Below, one piece after another: positions 1-8,077 of a stretch of 64,000 bases of DNA (positions are counted from its first letter, which is position 1; every line of letters begins with the position of its first letter). Source of the DNA: DATKMK01 sp035541895 (lineage in GTDB: Bacteria > Desulfobacterota > Binatia > HRBIN30 > JACQVA1); NCBI GenBank assembly GCA_035541895.1, contig DATKMK010000109.1, positions 124,001 through 188,000 on the forward strand, in the 5' to 3' direction. Below the pieces are notes generated by a model. The model ran no database searches. It was not told the DNA's origin and saw only the letters and a program-made list of their open reading frames with translations. Position numbers and translations under genes: made by a program.

Positions 1-467
1 TCGAAGAAGTACCCGACCGCTGTCCGTTCGGCGGCACGCAGCGAATCGGCGAGACGCGTGTCGCCCGCAGCCCACTGGTGCAGGACGTCTTGCAGCGCAC
101 TCCACGTGGGATCATCCAACGCCTTGGCGGCCTCTCTAAGTCCGCCGACATTCAACTCTTCGGTCGGCTCCGACTGGACGATGTCGAATCCGATCACCGC
201 CGCGCCGGCCGACGCCAAGCGATCAACCAAGCGAGCCATAACCGCACGTGGCCACGGCCAGCGGCCGAGCTTCGCGATGCTGCCGTCGTCGATCGCTACG
301 ATTAGCACATCACCGGCGCCCGGCCGTACACCCCGCTGAATCAGCCGGTAGTCGACCGCGCGTGCATCAAGCAGCTCGAGATACCGGCACTGACTAAATC
401 GCAAGGCCGAAAGCGCGAGGCCCAGGAGCAACGCGATTCGGATTGGGGTCAGTTGGCGCCACATCAT
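1..467 (-). CDS. CHASE2-domain sensor protein, N-terminal part (runs off the left edge)
   Basis: The visible 155 residues begin with a short cytoplasmic start and one hydrophobic segment (about residues 8-21). A periplasmic region follows with the CHASE2 pattern: a DYR motif, then VLIVAIDDGSIAKLGRWPWP, then a helix leading to the strand AAVIGFDIV. CHASE2 is an extracytoplasmic sensory domain usually followed by three membrane helices and a kinase, adenylate cyclase or GGDEF output. The output domain lies outside the window, so the enzyme class is unknown. Two adjacent ATG codons are possible starts; the upstream one is used. No strong ribosome site is visible. The family call rests on the motif block and is fairly secure; the function of the whole protein is not known. 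Confidence 0.8.
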   Translation of the reverse strand, partial: MMWRQLTPIRIALLLGLALSALRFSQCRYLELLDARAVDYRLIQRGVRPGAGDVLIVAIDDGSIAKLGRWPWPRAVMARLVDRLASAGAAVIGFDIVQSEPTEELNVGGLREAAKALDDPTWSALQDVLHQWAAGDTRLADSLRAAERTAVGYFF

Positions 468-503
468 TTCGACCGTATCGGGGCGTCACCACGGCCGCAA
501 GAC

Positions 504-538
504 AAAAAAAGGCCGGGCGATCGCTCGCCCGGCCTTTT
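504..538 (-). terminator. Intrinsic terminator after the tandem secreted-protein genes
   Basis: A perfect 10-bp stem (511-520 with 525-534, loop TCGC) is flanked by A7 on one side and T4 on the other. Read on the minus strand, the stem is followed by seven T residues, which is the layout of a rho-independent terminator. It lies 25 bases past the stop of the gene ending at 566, so it most likely ends that transcript. The shorter T4 on the other strand makes it weakly bidirectional. Confidence 0.85.
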
Positions 539-565
539 CGCTTGCTCAATCCACTGAGGTCGAAC

Positions 566-1840
566 TTACGGCAGCACGATGATGTCGGGAACCGCCCGAC
601 CGGAAATATTCGGCTTCGAAATGTTAAAGGCGTCGGAGCGGGTCTTGCCATTATTCGCAAAGTACTCTTCGGCAACACCGAGCAAGCCGTCGCCACGACC
701 GGCCACACCGCTGTCGACCGGACGAATTCGGGTTTGGCCGCTCAGGGTTCCCTGCACGTTCACGTTGAAGATCGACGTGGCGTCGTCGTCCGGTCCCGGC
801 CTCGATGCAATGTCCGAGAGCGTCGAGTTCTTGTAACAGTTGGCCGAGTTGCTGGTCGAAAAGCGTTGCTCGAATTCGTTGTAGACCAAATACTGAATCG
901 TCGTCTTGCCGGTCTGCTGCGTGAGGAAGTTCTCAGAACATGGAACCAAGGTGAGCTTGGTTGTAATCGTGGCGCCCGAAACCGGGTCCGTCGCGCCATC
1001 GAAGAAGTGGTCGAGCAAAAGCACGCCAGGGCAGCCGTCGTATTCAGCGGCATCGGGGTCGCTGCCGCCCAGCACCAACGTGTTGTCGCCGCCAGCCGCG
1101 TTTGGTGTCGCCTGAAGGCCGATTGCGTTGTACGCGCGTGCGTCGAGATCGGTGGCCTTTGGTTCGACGATGGTTGCAACGCCGGCCAGATCACCGACCT
1201 TGTTGTTCACCGTATTGGTACCATCGTCGGGAATCTCAGTGCCGGTGTCGGGAGTGAGGGTCGTCGGATCTACCTGGACGCACTTCAGTTCACCCCTGAA
1301 CGGCTGCTCGGGAGCCGGTGGGATCGAGCTGGTACCGAACGGCTCTTGATTGTTCGAGGCTGGGAGCCCAGTGTCCGGATCGACCGGGCCGATCTTGATC
1401 AAGCCATCGATCGGGAACACCGACATGCCCTCGCTCAGAACCCACGAAATCGGCTGATGCGGCGTCAGTTGAAAGCGGAAGTCGGTCTCCTGCCAGCCGG
1501 CGATGCAGTGACCACCGGTGACTGCACCTGGATTGCAGTCCGAGTCGATGTCGCACACCAACGGCACGCCCATGAAACCGGCGTTTGAGCAGTGCGAGTT
1601 GGCATTCACCAAGAAGCACCGGGCCGCAATCTGGTGCGACGAGGTGTTCTGAACTTGAATCAAGGTGTCGACCGGAGTCGCGGTGCCCATTCTTGTGTCG
1701 GACACCAACTGCGGGAAAATGATGATCGCCGCCGATTTGTCCGAGCCGAGCTCGGCCGACGCGATATTAGTCACGAGCAGGAGCCCACCGAGAATCGCAG
1801 CCGCCCCCGCGAGAAAAGGATTCCTCTTCACCGTACGCAT
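566..1840 (-). CDS. Secreted cysteine-containing protein of unknown function (paralogue A)
   Basis: No known family was recognised. The 424-residue product starts with MRTVKRNPFLAG and a signal peptide with a hydrophobic core and a likely cut after NIASA (about residue 29). This start is fixed by AAAGGAG at 1848-1854, seven bases upstream; an in-frame start 13 codons earlier has no such site. The mature part is rich in Asp, Thr and Gly with paired cysteines. It shares with the upstream gene the blocks WQETDF, ELKCVQVD, CPGVLLLDHFFDGATDP, LTLVPCSENF and QTRI. These suggest a disulfide-stabilised exported beta-rich protein. The two genes probably arose by duplication and are co-transcribed (68 bases apart). 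Confidence 0.75.
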   Translation of the reverse strand: MRTVKRNPFLAGAAAILGGLLLVTNIASAELGSDKSAAIIIFPQLVSDTRMGTATPVDTLIQVQNTSSHQIAARCFLVNANSHCSNAGFMGVPLVCDIDSDCNPGAVTGGHCIAGWQETDFRFQLTPHQPISWVLSEGMSVFPIDGLIKIGPVDPDTGLPASNNQEPFGTSSIPPAPEQPFRGELKCVQVDPTTLTPDTGTEIPDDGTNTVNNKVGDLAGVATIVEPKATDLDARAYNAIGLQATPNAAGGDNTLVLGGSDPDAAEYDGCPGVLLLDHFFDGATDPVSGATITTKLTLVPCSENFLTQQTGKTTIQYLVYNEFEQRFSTSNSANCYKNSTLSDIASRPGPDDDATSIFNVNVQGTLSGQTRIRPVDSGVAGRGDGLLGVAEEYFANNGKTRSDAFNISKPNISGRAVPDIIVLP

Positions 1841-1908
1841 TGCCCTTCTCCTTTCAGCTATAAGGGAGAACCCAGCCATAGCCTTTTCTGCGCTCCGTGA
1901 CGCAATCG

Positions 1909-3066
1909 CTAGAACTGCACCGGGAGCTGAATCTGATCAAAGCCCGCGAAGTCCGTTCCTTTGATCCGATCCCCTTCCGTGAGGATATTGGTGCTCACGC
2001 GTGCAGTGTTGCTCGTGGTATCGGTTCTGGTCGTCTCGAGAACTCCGATGACTGCACCGTCGCTCATGTCAGCCGGCGTGATTCTGGTCTGTGCCGTCAG
2101 TGAGCCGAGATTGCTGTAGTAGAAAATCGACCGAGTCGGATCGGTGGGGCTGTCGATGTCGGTGAGTTCGATGGTCTTCCAACAGGTCACTGTAAAGCTC
2201 GCTGAGAATCGCTCTTCGTACTCGTTGTAGACCGCGAGCTGCACGGTGACCGTGCCGGCGATCTGATTTTCGAAGTCCTTCGAGCACGGCACTAGGGTTA
2301 GTTGGTTCTGTACCCCAGTAGTTCCAGCCTTCCCGAACTCGTCGAGAATTGGATCCGTCGCGCCTTCGGCCACGTGATTCAGCACCAGGGTTTGCGGGCA
2401 GGCGTTGTACTCACCGCTGCTCTCGCCGCGAGGGTTATTGAGGATCAGGACGCACCGCCCTTGGTCATCCGGGCAAGTGGCATTCGCCGCAACCGTGCTC
2501 TGAATACCGATGGCGTTGTACTTACTCACGTCGCTGTCGTTGGTAGTGACCAGCGTCGCCACGCCGAAAAGGTGATTCCCGTCGCGCGGCGTGCCATCCA
2601 TTTCGACCTCGATACACATCAACTCGCCCTGGAACCCGCTGGTCAGGGGCGGAATCGCACCCGGGTCGATGCCCGCGCCGTAGTAGCCGAACTTGAAGTC
2701 ATCGCTCGGGTCAACCGGCCGGCCAATCGACGCCCTCCAATGTGTCGGCTGAAAATGCGTCAGCGTGATGTTGAAATCGATCTCCTGCCAGATCGGCGTG
2801 CAGCCGATCCGTGGATCTTCCTTGCTGCACCCGGATGGAAGGCGAGCATCCACGTAGAAGCAGTGCGCGAACAACGGCATCGGACTCTCACTCACGATCT
2901 GAATGTCCGTGTCCTCGTTGGCGTTGTAGATTACTTTCGGGAAGTCGATGATGGACGCCGTCTTCTCCGTCACGACGTCAGCACGAGCGCTGGCCGCCAG
3001 CACTCCCAGCACCACCGCGAATCCGCAGAGGCCCGAGAGAAACGCATTCCACTTCACCGTACGCAT
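1909..3066 (-). CDS. Secreted cysteine-containing protein of unknown function (paralogue B)
   Basis: This 385-residue exported protein is a paralogue of the next gene downstream. It begins MRTVKWNAFLSG, has a signal peptide ending near ASARA (about residue 29), and shares CFYVDA, WQEIDF, ELMCIEVE, CPQTLVLNHVAEGATDP, LTLVPCSKDF and QTRI. A strong AAAGGAGG (3073-3080) six bases before the ATG sets the start over an in-frame codon 22 residues earlier. Even the leader and first codons resemble paralogue A, so duplication included the translation signals. A candidate promoter lies about 100 bases upstream. Cell-surface or extracellular location is inferred from the signal peptide and cysteines; no catalytic motif is visible. 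Confidence 0.75.
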   Translation of the reverse strand: MRTVKWNAFLSGLCGFAVVLGVLAASARADVVTEKTASIIDFPKVIYNANEDTDIQIVSESPMPLFAHCFYVDARLPSGCSKEDPRIGCTPIWQEIDFNITLTHFQPTHWRASIGRPVDPSDDFKFGYYGAGIDPGAIPPLTSGFQGELMCIEVEMDGTPRDGNHLFGVATLVTTNDSDVSKYNAIGIQSTVAANATCPDDQGRCVLILNNPRGESSGEYNACPQTLVLNHVAEGATDPILDEFGKAGTTGVQNQLTLVPCSKDFENQIAGTVTVQLAVYNEYEERFSASFTVTCWKTIELTDIDSPTDPTRSIFYYSNLGSLTAQTRITPADMSDGAVIGVLETTRTDTTSNTARVSTNILTEGDRIKGTDFAGFDQIQLPVQF

Positions 3067-3168
3067 TACCCTCCTCCTTTCCAGTCGACCGAGACTCATC
3101 CCATGCTCCTCGCGCTCAGTTTGCTGCTCCACCGACGCGCTCCCCGAGAGCCCGGCGAAAGCGCGCGA

Positions 3169-3198
3169 TACATACTCAAAAACCCGTCACATTGTCAA
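3169..3198 (-). promoter_or_regulatory. Candidate sigma70-type promoter for the secreted-protein pair
   Basis: On the minus strand a perfect TTGACA (3193-3198) is followed after 18 bases by TATGTA (3169-3174). It lies about 100 bases upstream of the start at 3066 with no gene between. The -10 box is imperfect (3 of 6), so the exact start of transcription is uncertain. Confidence 0.5.
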
Positions 3199-3451
3199 GG
3201 TATAAGTTGCCCAAGATTCCCGCGGGGGCGCGCGCGCCACTGTTTCGGTGGCGGTCGTGACGCGCCGGTGGCCGGGCAAGGTAGACGGTCACGGCGTGAA
3301 TCGGCTCGCGCTTACACTGCCCTGTCAAACTCACCCTCCCACATCGTCCGCGGAACCAGAGCACCGGGAGGCTTTGGAGACGCGCCAATACCGTTGGTCC
3401 GGCAGAGCCGGTTAGAGTCAGCGAACCACCTCTCATCCAACCCGCCTCTCC
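3199..3451. other. Non-coding gap between the secreted-protein pair and the polysaccharide locus
   Basis: Together with the leader of the upstream gene, this makes about 385 bases without a convincing gene. Short frames here lack ribosome sites and family similarity. No T-tailed hairpin was found to end the long polysaccharide operon that stops at 3452. The gap marks the boundary between two minus-strand transcription units. Confidence 0.5.
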
Positions 3452-4543
3452 CTACGCCTCAGACCTCGACCACGCGCCATCTCCGAACCGCATAAATCTC
3501 CACAGGCTCCCGCCACGTCCGCTCGCGTCAAAGAACGGGTCGTTGTAGACCACTTTTGCCCCCTGGTCGTCAAACGCAAACGTCATTTCTCGACCGCTGG
3601 CCGCCCGCAGAGCGGTCCGAACCGAGTCTTGGCGCTCACGCGGGCAGTCGATGAGCAAAAAACCTCCGCCTCCCGCACCTGTGATCTTCCCCCCGATCGC
3701 GCCTGCGGCCCGAGCATCCACATAGAGCTGATCGATGCGGCTCGATGAGATTCCAGGCGAAAGTTGCTTCTTCACCTGCCATTCCTCGTGCAACAACCGA
3801 CCACACAGTTCGAGATCTCCACGCACCAATGCCGTGCGAAATTTCTCCGCAATCACGGCGAGCTCCGTCGACCGGCGGACGACCGCGGCACCTGGTTCGC
3901 GCATCGCGCCGTCCATCTCCCGCAAGATTGCCTCGGAGTTTCGCGCACTGCCGGTGAAGAAAAGCAGCAACCGTTCCTCGAAGGCACGCAGCAGTTCCAG
4001 TTCGAGATGGACCGGTTCGACGGTTACACCGTCGCGGGTGAAGCGAAAGACATTCAGGCCTCCAAACGCCGCCGCGTATTCGTCCTGCTTTCCCACTGGC
4101 TTGCCGAGCGAGCCGCTCGCGACGCGAAACGCGCGCTCGGCCAGCTCACCACGGCTGATCGATAAGTCCAGGTGCGTGCTCAAGGCTTTGATCACATTGA
4201 CGCAGACCGAGGCTGACGACCCAAGACCGGTTCCGGGCGGCACTTCCGACGCGAGGAACAAATTGAGACCGCGGCGCGGGCGAAACTCACGCAAAACCTG
4301 CAGCGGAATGTCCAATTCGTTGTTTCCCGCCGGAACTTCGTCGAGTCGATCGACGGTGGTCATCTCTTGGAGATCGGCGGAAATGATCTGCACGGTGTCG
4401 TCGTCGCGTTCAGTCAGGATGGTGTAAAAATATTTGTTGATCGTCGTGCTGATGACGATCCCGTCACGCTGCGCGTAGTAGGCAGGCAGATCGGTTCCGC
4501 CGCCGGCGAAACTGACGCGCACGGGCGTTCGTACGATCAACAT
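3452..4543 (-). CDS. hddA: GHMP-family sugar kinase, D-glycero-D-manno-heptose 7-phosphate kinase type
   Basis: The product (363 residues) matches GHMP small-molecule kinases. It starts with PVRVSFAGGGTDLPAYY, carries the ATP-binding PPGTGLGSSASVCV block near residue 100, and has the C-terminal GHMP motif KITGAGGGGFLLI near residue 285. The start sequence with GGGTDLP is typical of HddA/LmbP enzymes, which phosphorylate D-glycero-alpha-D-manno-heptose 7-phosphate on the route to GDP-heptose. It is the last gene of the long minus-strand operon and overlaps the preceding stop by seven bases. No gmhA, gmhB or hddC partner is in the window, so a different sugar (for example fucose) is possible. 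The kinase family is secure; the substrate is not. Confidence 0.75.
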   Translation of the reverse strand: MLIVRTPVRVSFAGGGTDLPAYYAQRDGIVISTTINKYFYTILTERDDDTVQIISADLQEMTTVDRLDEVPAGNNELDIPLQVLREFRPRRGLNLFLASEVPPGTGLGSSASVCVNVIKALSTHLDLSISRGELAERAFRVASGSLGKPVGKQDEYAAAFGGLNVFRFTRDGVTVEPVHLELELLRAFEERLLLFFTGSARNSEAILREMDGAMREPGAAVVRRSTELAVIAEKFRTALVRGDLELCGRLLHEEWQVKKQLSPGISSSRIDQLYVDARAAGAIGGKITGAGGGGFLLIDCPRERQDSVRTALRAASGREMTFAFDDQGAKVVYNDPFFDASGRGGSLWRFMRFGDGAWSRSEA

Positions 4544-5949
4544 GGTTCAACTCGCGGATGCTCCGGAACCGACATCGTCACCGCGCTCCCGCCGGCGGCC
4601 TGCGGCTGCGCGCGGGGCGGCTCATCGCGACGCATCAACGTCCAAATCGTTTGCATCAGAATCTTCAAGTCGAGCAGCAACGATTGCCGCTCGATGTACT
4701 GCAAGTCGAACCGCGTCTTCTCGTCGGTGGAATCGAAGCCGCGTAGGCCGTTCACTTGCGCCAACCCCGTAATGCCGGGCGCAACCAACAGCCGGCGACG
4801 ATGCCACGCGCTGTAGCGCGGCAACCGCGCGGGCTCTTCCGGACGCGGGCCGACGAGGCTCATGTTGCCGCGCAGGACGTTCAACAATTGCGGCAACTCG
4901 GTCAAACTGTAACGCGACAGCCACCGCCCATCCGTTGGTGACGCGGCGAAACGCAGCATCGCAAATTCACGGCCCATCCTCCCGACCCGCTGGTGGCGCT
5001 CGATGACCGGTCGCCGGCCGCGCCAGCGTAACCTCACAGCGATGATCAACCACACGGGACTCGCCATCAGTAACATCGCCAAGGCTCCGCCCACGTCGAG
5101 AACGCGCTTGGCCATGCGCTCCCAGCCGCGAAGCGAAGCGCGACGAAACCCGAGCAAGGGAATCCCTTCGATGCCGTCGAGATGCATGCTGCTCGAGTAC
5201 AGCTCGTAGAGATCCGGTACCAGCCGCACGTCTATTCCCCGGGTCTGACACGCAATGATGAACTCGCGCAACTCTTCGTTCTGACCGACCGGCACGGTCA
5301 ACACGACATCCCGCACCTGCTCGCGCTCGAACATCGCCACCGCACCGCGCAAGCCGATTCGGTCGTGCGTTGAGCGCGCGCCTTCAGCCGTTTCTTGTTT
5401 GAGAGCGCCGACGACGCGATATCCCAACTCCGGGTGCAACGACACCGTCTTTGCCACCGCGGCAGCCGCCTCCGTGTCACCGATGACCACCATTTTGCGG
5501 ACGCCGACACCATGCCGGTAGGCCCACATGAGCGCCCGCTTCAACGCCAGGCGCACCGCCAACATCGTCACGATGTTAGTCAAGAACAGATAGATCAACA
5601 GCAGGCGCGAGACGAAGAACCATTGCAACAGGTAGGAGAGCGCAAGGAAGAACACCATCCCCAGACTGACCGCCGCTGCGCAGGTGAAAAGCAGATCGCT
5701 GATCCGCCATCCGCGCCGCAGCTCGTACAGTCCAAAGTAACCAAAGATCGCCAGCCAAATTCCGCTGACCAGCGAGACCGCCTGTGCGTATGCCAGCATT
5801 CCCGGCTCGGCCGCAACTTGGCCGATGCCCGGCGCGTGATAGCGCAACCAATAGGCCGTCACGAAGCAGAGAAAAATGCCGACGACATCGCCGATAACCA
5901 AGGCACCGACGAAGAGCGTCTGGCGCCAATCTCGCACCCGTCCGTTCAT
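4537..5949 (-). CDS. Undecaprenyl-phosphate sugar phosphotransferase (WbaP/WcaJ-type polyprenyl glycosylphosphotransferase)
   Basis: This integral membrane enzyme would transfer a hexose-1-phosphate from a nucleotide sugar to undecaprenyl phosphate, the first step of repeat-unit assembly. The 470-residue protein has about four N-terminal membrane helices, a Rossmann-like cytosolic domain starting near KMVVIGDTEAAA, a further hydrophobic helix, and a C-terminal catalytic domain. That last domain has SLTELPQLLNVLRGNMSLVG followed by PRPEEP and APGITGLAQVNG. The second catalytic-domain segment is shorter and less conserved than in typical WbaP, where a KFRTM-like stretch is expected; here it reads MLRFAAS. 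The start at 5949 is set by an ATGA overlap with the upstream stop. A second initiating transferase is encoded at 8077-9003. Confidence 0.85.
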   Translation of the reverse strand: MNGRVRDWRQTLFVGALVIGDVVGIFLCFVTAYWLRYHAPGIGQVAAEPGMLAYAQAVSLVSGIWLAIFGYFGLYELRRGWRISDLLFTCAAAVSLGMVFFLALSYLLQWFFVSRLLLIYLFLTNIVTMLAVRLALKRALMWAYRHGVGVRKMVVIGDTEAAAAVAKTVSLHPELGYRVVGALKQETAEGARSTHDRIGLRGAVAMFEREQVRDVVLTVPVGQNEELREFIIACQTRGIDVRLVPDLYELYSSSMHLDGIEGIPLLGFRRASLRGWERMAKRVLDVGGALAMLLMASPVWLIIAVRLRWRGRRPVIERHQRVGRMGREFAMLRFAASPTDGRWLSRYSLTELPQLLNVLRGNMSLVGPRPEEPARLPRYSAWHRRRLLVAPGITGLAQVNGLRGFDSTDEKTRFDLQYIERQSLLLDLKILMQTIWTLMRRDEPPRAQPQAAGGSAVTMSVPEHPRVEPC

Positions 5950-7058
5950 TGCAGCACTCGGCGCACCACTCCTTGCGCCCGCATCGCGCGGTCCGCGTCG
6001 GCGAAATACTTCCCGATGTCCCCCTGCGTGCGCAACCATGCCAGATAGTCGGCAAAGATATCATCGAGCGAGCGCCGCGGTCGCCAGCCCAACTCTTCGA
6101 GTCGAGCGATGCTCGACACGCTGTGTCGATTGTCTCCCAGACGATATTCGCCCGAGATCAGTGGCCGCGCTTCGACTTTCATCCGCTCGATCAGTCCGGT
6201 GGCGTAATCGCCCACCGTCGTGGCGCGTCCGCTGCCGACGTTGAAGGCGCGAAAATCGGCGCGCGAATCGTTGAGCACCACCCAGTTCGCTTCCACCACG
6301 TCGGCGACATGCACGTAGTCGCGGCGCTGCAGGCCGTCTTCGAAGACGATCGGCGGCTCCCCGTTGGCGAGTCGAGCACAAAAGATTCGGCAAATGCCGG
6401 AGTAGCCATTGAACAACGACTGCCGCGGCCCTTGCGTGATCGAATAACGCAACGCCACGGTCGGAATGTCGTAGAGCCTGCCCAGCCGCAATGCCGTCAG
6501 TTCTTCCGCCAGCTTTGACACCGCGTACGCGTTGCACGGGTTATGGTAGCGCTCGTCCAGCAGCAACGCCTGCGCCGGCTCGCCACAGTGCGGGCAGCTG
6601 ATGTCCCACAGTCCAGCGCCGAGACGGGCCGGGTCGCGACTCAAGGGCTGAAACTCGCCGTGCTGCTGGCAGCGGTACTGGCCTTCGCCGTACACGGCCT
6701 GCGAGGACGCGACGATCACCTTGCGGAGCGCCCACCGCTCCTCGACCAGGATTTCCATGATCAATGCAGTGCTCACCGCATTGGTCGAAAGAAATGTGCT
6801 GAAGTCCGCCATGTAGTCTTGATACGCGGCCTGGTGAAACACGACTTCGACGCCGCGCACGGCCCGCCGCAGCGTTTCCTTGTCACGGACGTCTCCTTCG
6901 ATGAACTCCGCCGCCGCCGGCACATGGTTGGGTCGCCCATGCGGGTGCACCCGCGGCTGCAAGTTGTCGAGGATGCGAACCTCCCACCCCTCGGCAAGCA
7001 AACGGTCGGCAAGGTGTGATCCGATGAATCCCGCGCCACCAGTGATCAGCGCTTTCAT
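5946..7058 (-). CDS. NAD-dependent nucleotide-sugar epimerase/dehydratase with a cysteine-rich insert
   Basis: This short-chain-type sugar epimerase (370 residues) has the Rossmann motif ITGGAGFIGSHLADRLL at the N-terminus. The catalytic Tyr-Lys pair is in YAVSKLAEE, and an SSQAVYGEG stretch precedes it. Between them lies an insert with CQQHGEF and CPHCGE, four candidate metal ligands. Similar inserts occur in dTDP-L-rhamnose 4-epimerase-like proteins, which is a plausible but unproven assignment. Both ends overlap neighbours by ATGA, which fixes the start at 7058. It probably supplies an epimerised nucleotide sugar for the polysaccharide repeat unit. Confidence 0.8.
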   Translation of the reverse strand: MKALITGGAGFIGSHLADRLLAEGWEVRILDNLQPRVHPHGRPNHVPAAAEFIEGDVRDKETLRRAVRGVEVVFHQAAYQDYMADFSTFLSTNAVSTALIMEILVEERWALRKVIVASSQAVYGEGQYRCQQHGEFQPLSRDPARLGAGLWDISCPHCGEPAQALLLDERYHNPCNAYAVSKLAEELTALRLGRLYDIPTVALRYSITQGPRQSLFNGYSGICRIFCARLANGEPPIVFEDGLQRRDYVHVADVVEANWVVLNDSRADFRAFNVGSGRATTVGDYATGLIERMKVEARPLISGEYRLGDNRHSVSSIARLEELGWRPRRSLDDIFADYLAWLRTQGDIGKYFADADRAMRAQGVVRRVLQ

Positions 7059-8077
7059 AGCGAACCGTGCAAACTCACCGTGGCTGAGCGTTTCGACAAC
7101 GACTCTTCGGCCGCGGCGAGGACGCGCACGACGCGCAACCCGCTGGCCCCGTCCGCTCGCGGCGTCCCGCCCGTGCGCACGGCGTGGACGAAGTCTTCGC
7201 ACTCAAGTCGCAGCGGCTCATCGTTCGCCAACACCGGCACCTCAACCTTGGCGGGACGGTACACCAACTCGTGCGCGTCGTCATCTCGGGCGCCAATCCG
7301 ACTGTCAAACCCCTGATCGAAAATCTGCAGTTTCGCCGGCGCGCTCTCGTCGTACACCATCGACCCGCGTGTCCCCATCGCCCACAGCCGCCGAGTCTTG
7401 TGCGCCGACAACCAACTCACGTGGATGTGCCCCATACGATCGCCCGCAAAGGCGAGTTGCAGATACGCCGCGTCGATCAACCCCACACGCGTGTAGCTCT
7501 TGGCGAACGCGGTGACTTCGCCCGGAGTCTCGCCGGCCAACAACACAAGGATGGAAATGTCGTGCGGAGCGAGGTCCCACACCACATTTACGTCGCTCTT
7601 CGGCGGACCCAGATTGATCCGGGTCGCGTCGAGGTACGCCAAATCGCCGATCGCGCCGGCATTCAGCGCCGCGCGCATCGCCGTAATCGCCGGATGATAC
7701 TCGAAGAGATGTCCGACGCCGACGACCAGCCCTTTGCGCGACGCCAACTCGATGATCTCCTCGGCTTCCTCGGGACGAACCGCCAATGGCTTTTCGATGA
7801 ACACATGCTTGCCGGCGTTGAGCGCGGCGACGGCCAACGTGTGATGAGTGGGCACAGGGGTGACGAGGCAGGCAACGTCGATTTCCGGGTCCAACAGAAT
7901 CTCGGCATGATCGGCGGACAACTCGACATCGGCGAAGCGCTCGGCGATGAATCGCAAGCGGCCGGGCCGTCGATCGGCCGCACGTTTGACCCGACACCCC
8001 GGCACGGCCGCGAAGCTGCGCAGGACATTCGGTCCCCAGTATCCGCAGCCGATCACGCCGACGGCCACGTCGCGCAT
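7055..8077 (-). CDS. Gfo/Idh/MocA-family sugar oxidoreductase, possible UDP-amino-uronate 3-dehydrogenase
   Basis: The 340-residue protein has an N-terminal NAD(P)-binding domain (VGVIGCGYWGPN) and the family signature EKPLAVRPEEAEE near residue 95. A DLAPHDIS motif follows around residue 170, as in WlbA/WbpB-type enzymes. Those oxidise the C3 position of UDP-N-acetylglucosaminuronate before transamination. The context supports this: an aminotransferase of the DegT family is two genes upstream, and a UDP-sugar dehydrogenase is in the same locus. Start and stop both overlap neighbours by one to four bases. The family is certain; the exact substrate is inferred. Confidence 0.85.
   Translation of the reverse strand: MRDVAVGVIGCGYWGPNVLRSFAAVPGCRVKRAADRRPGRLRFIAERFADVELSADHAEILLDPEIDVACLVTPVPTHHTLAVAALNAGKHVFIEKPLAVRPEEAEEIIELASRKGLVVGVGHLFEYHPAITAMRAALNAGAIGDLAYLDATRINLGPPKSDVNVVWDLAPHDISILVLLAGETPGEVTAFAKSYTRVGLIDAAYLQLAFAGDRMGHIHVSWLSAHKTRRLWAMGTRGSMVYDESAPAKLQIFDQGFDSRIGARDDDAHELVYRPAKVEVPVLANDEPLRLECEDFVHAVRTGGTPRADGASGLRVVRVLAAAEESLSKRSATVSLHGSL

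Noticed and set aside
3300..3328. A second TTGACA box (minus strand) upstream of the secreted-protein pair
   Set aside because: No acceptable -10 box at 16-18 bases; the closer box at 3193-3198 is better placed.
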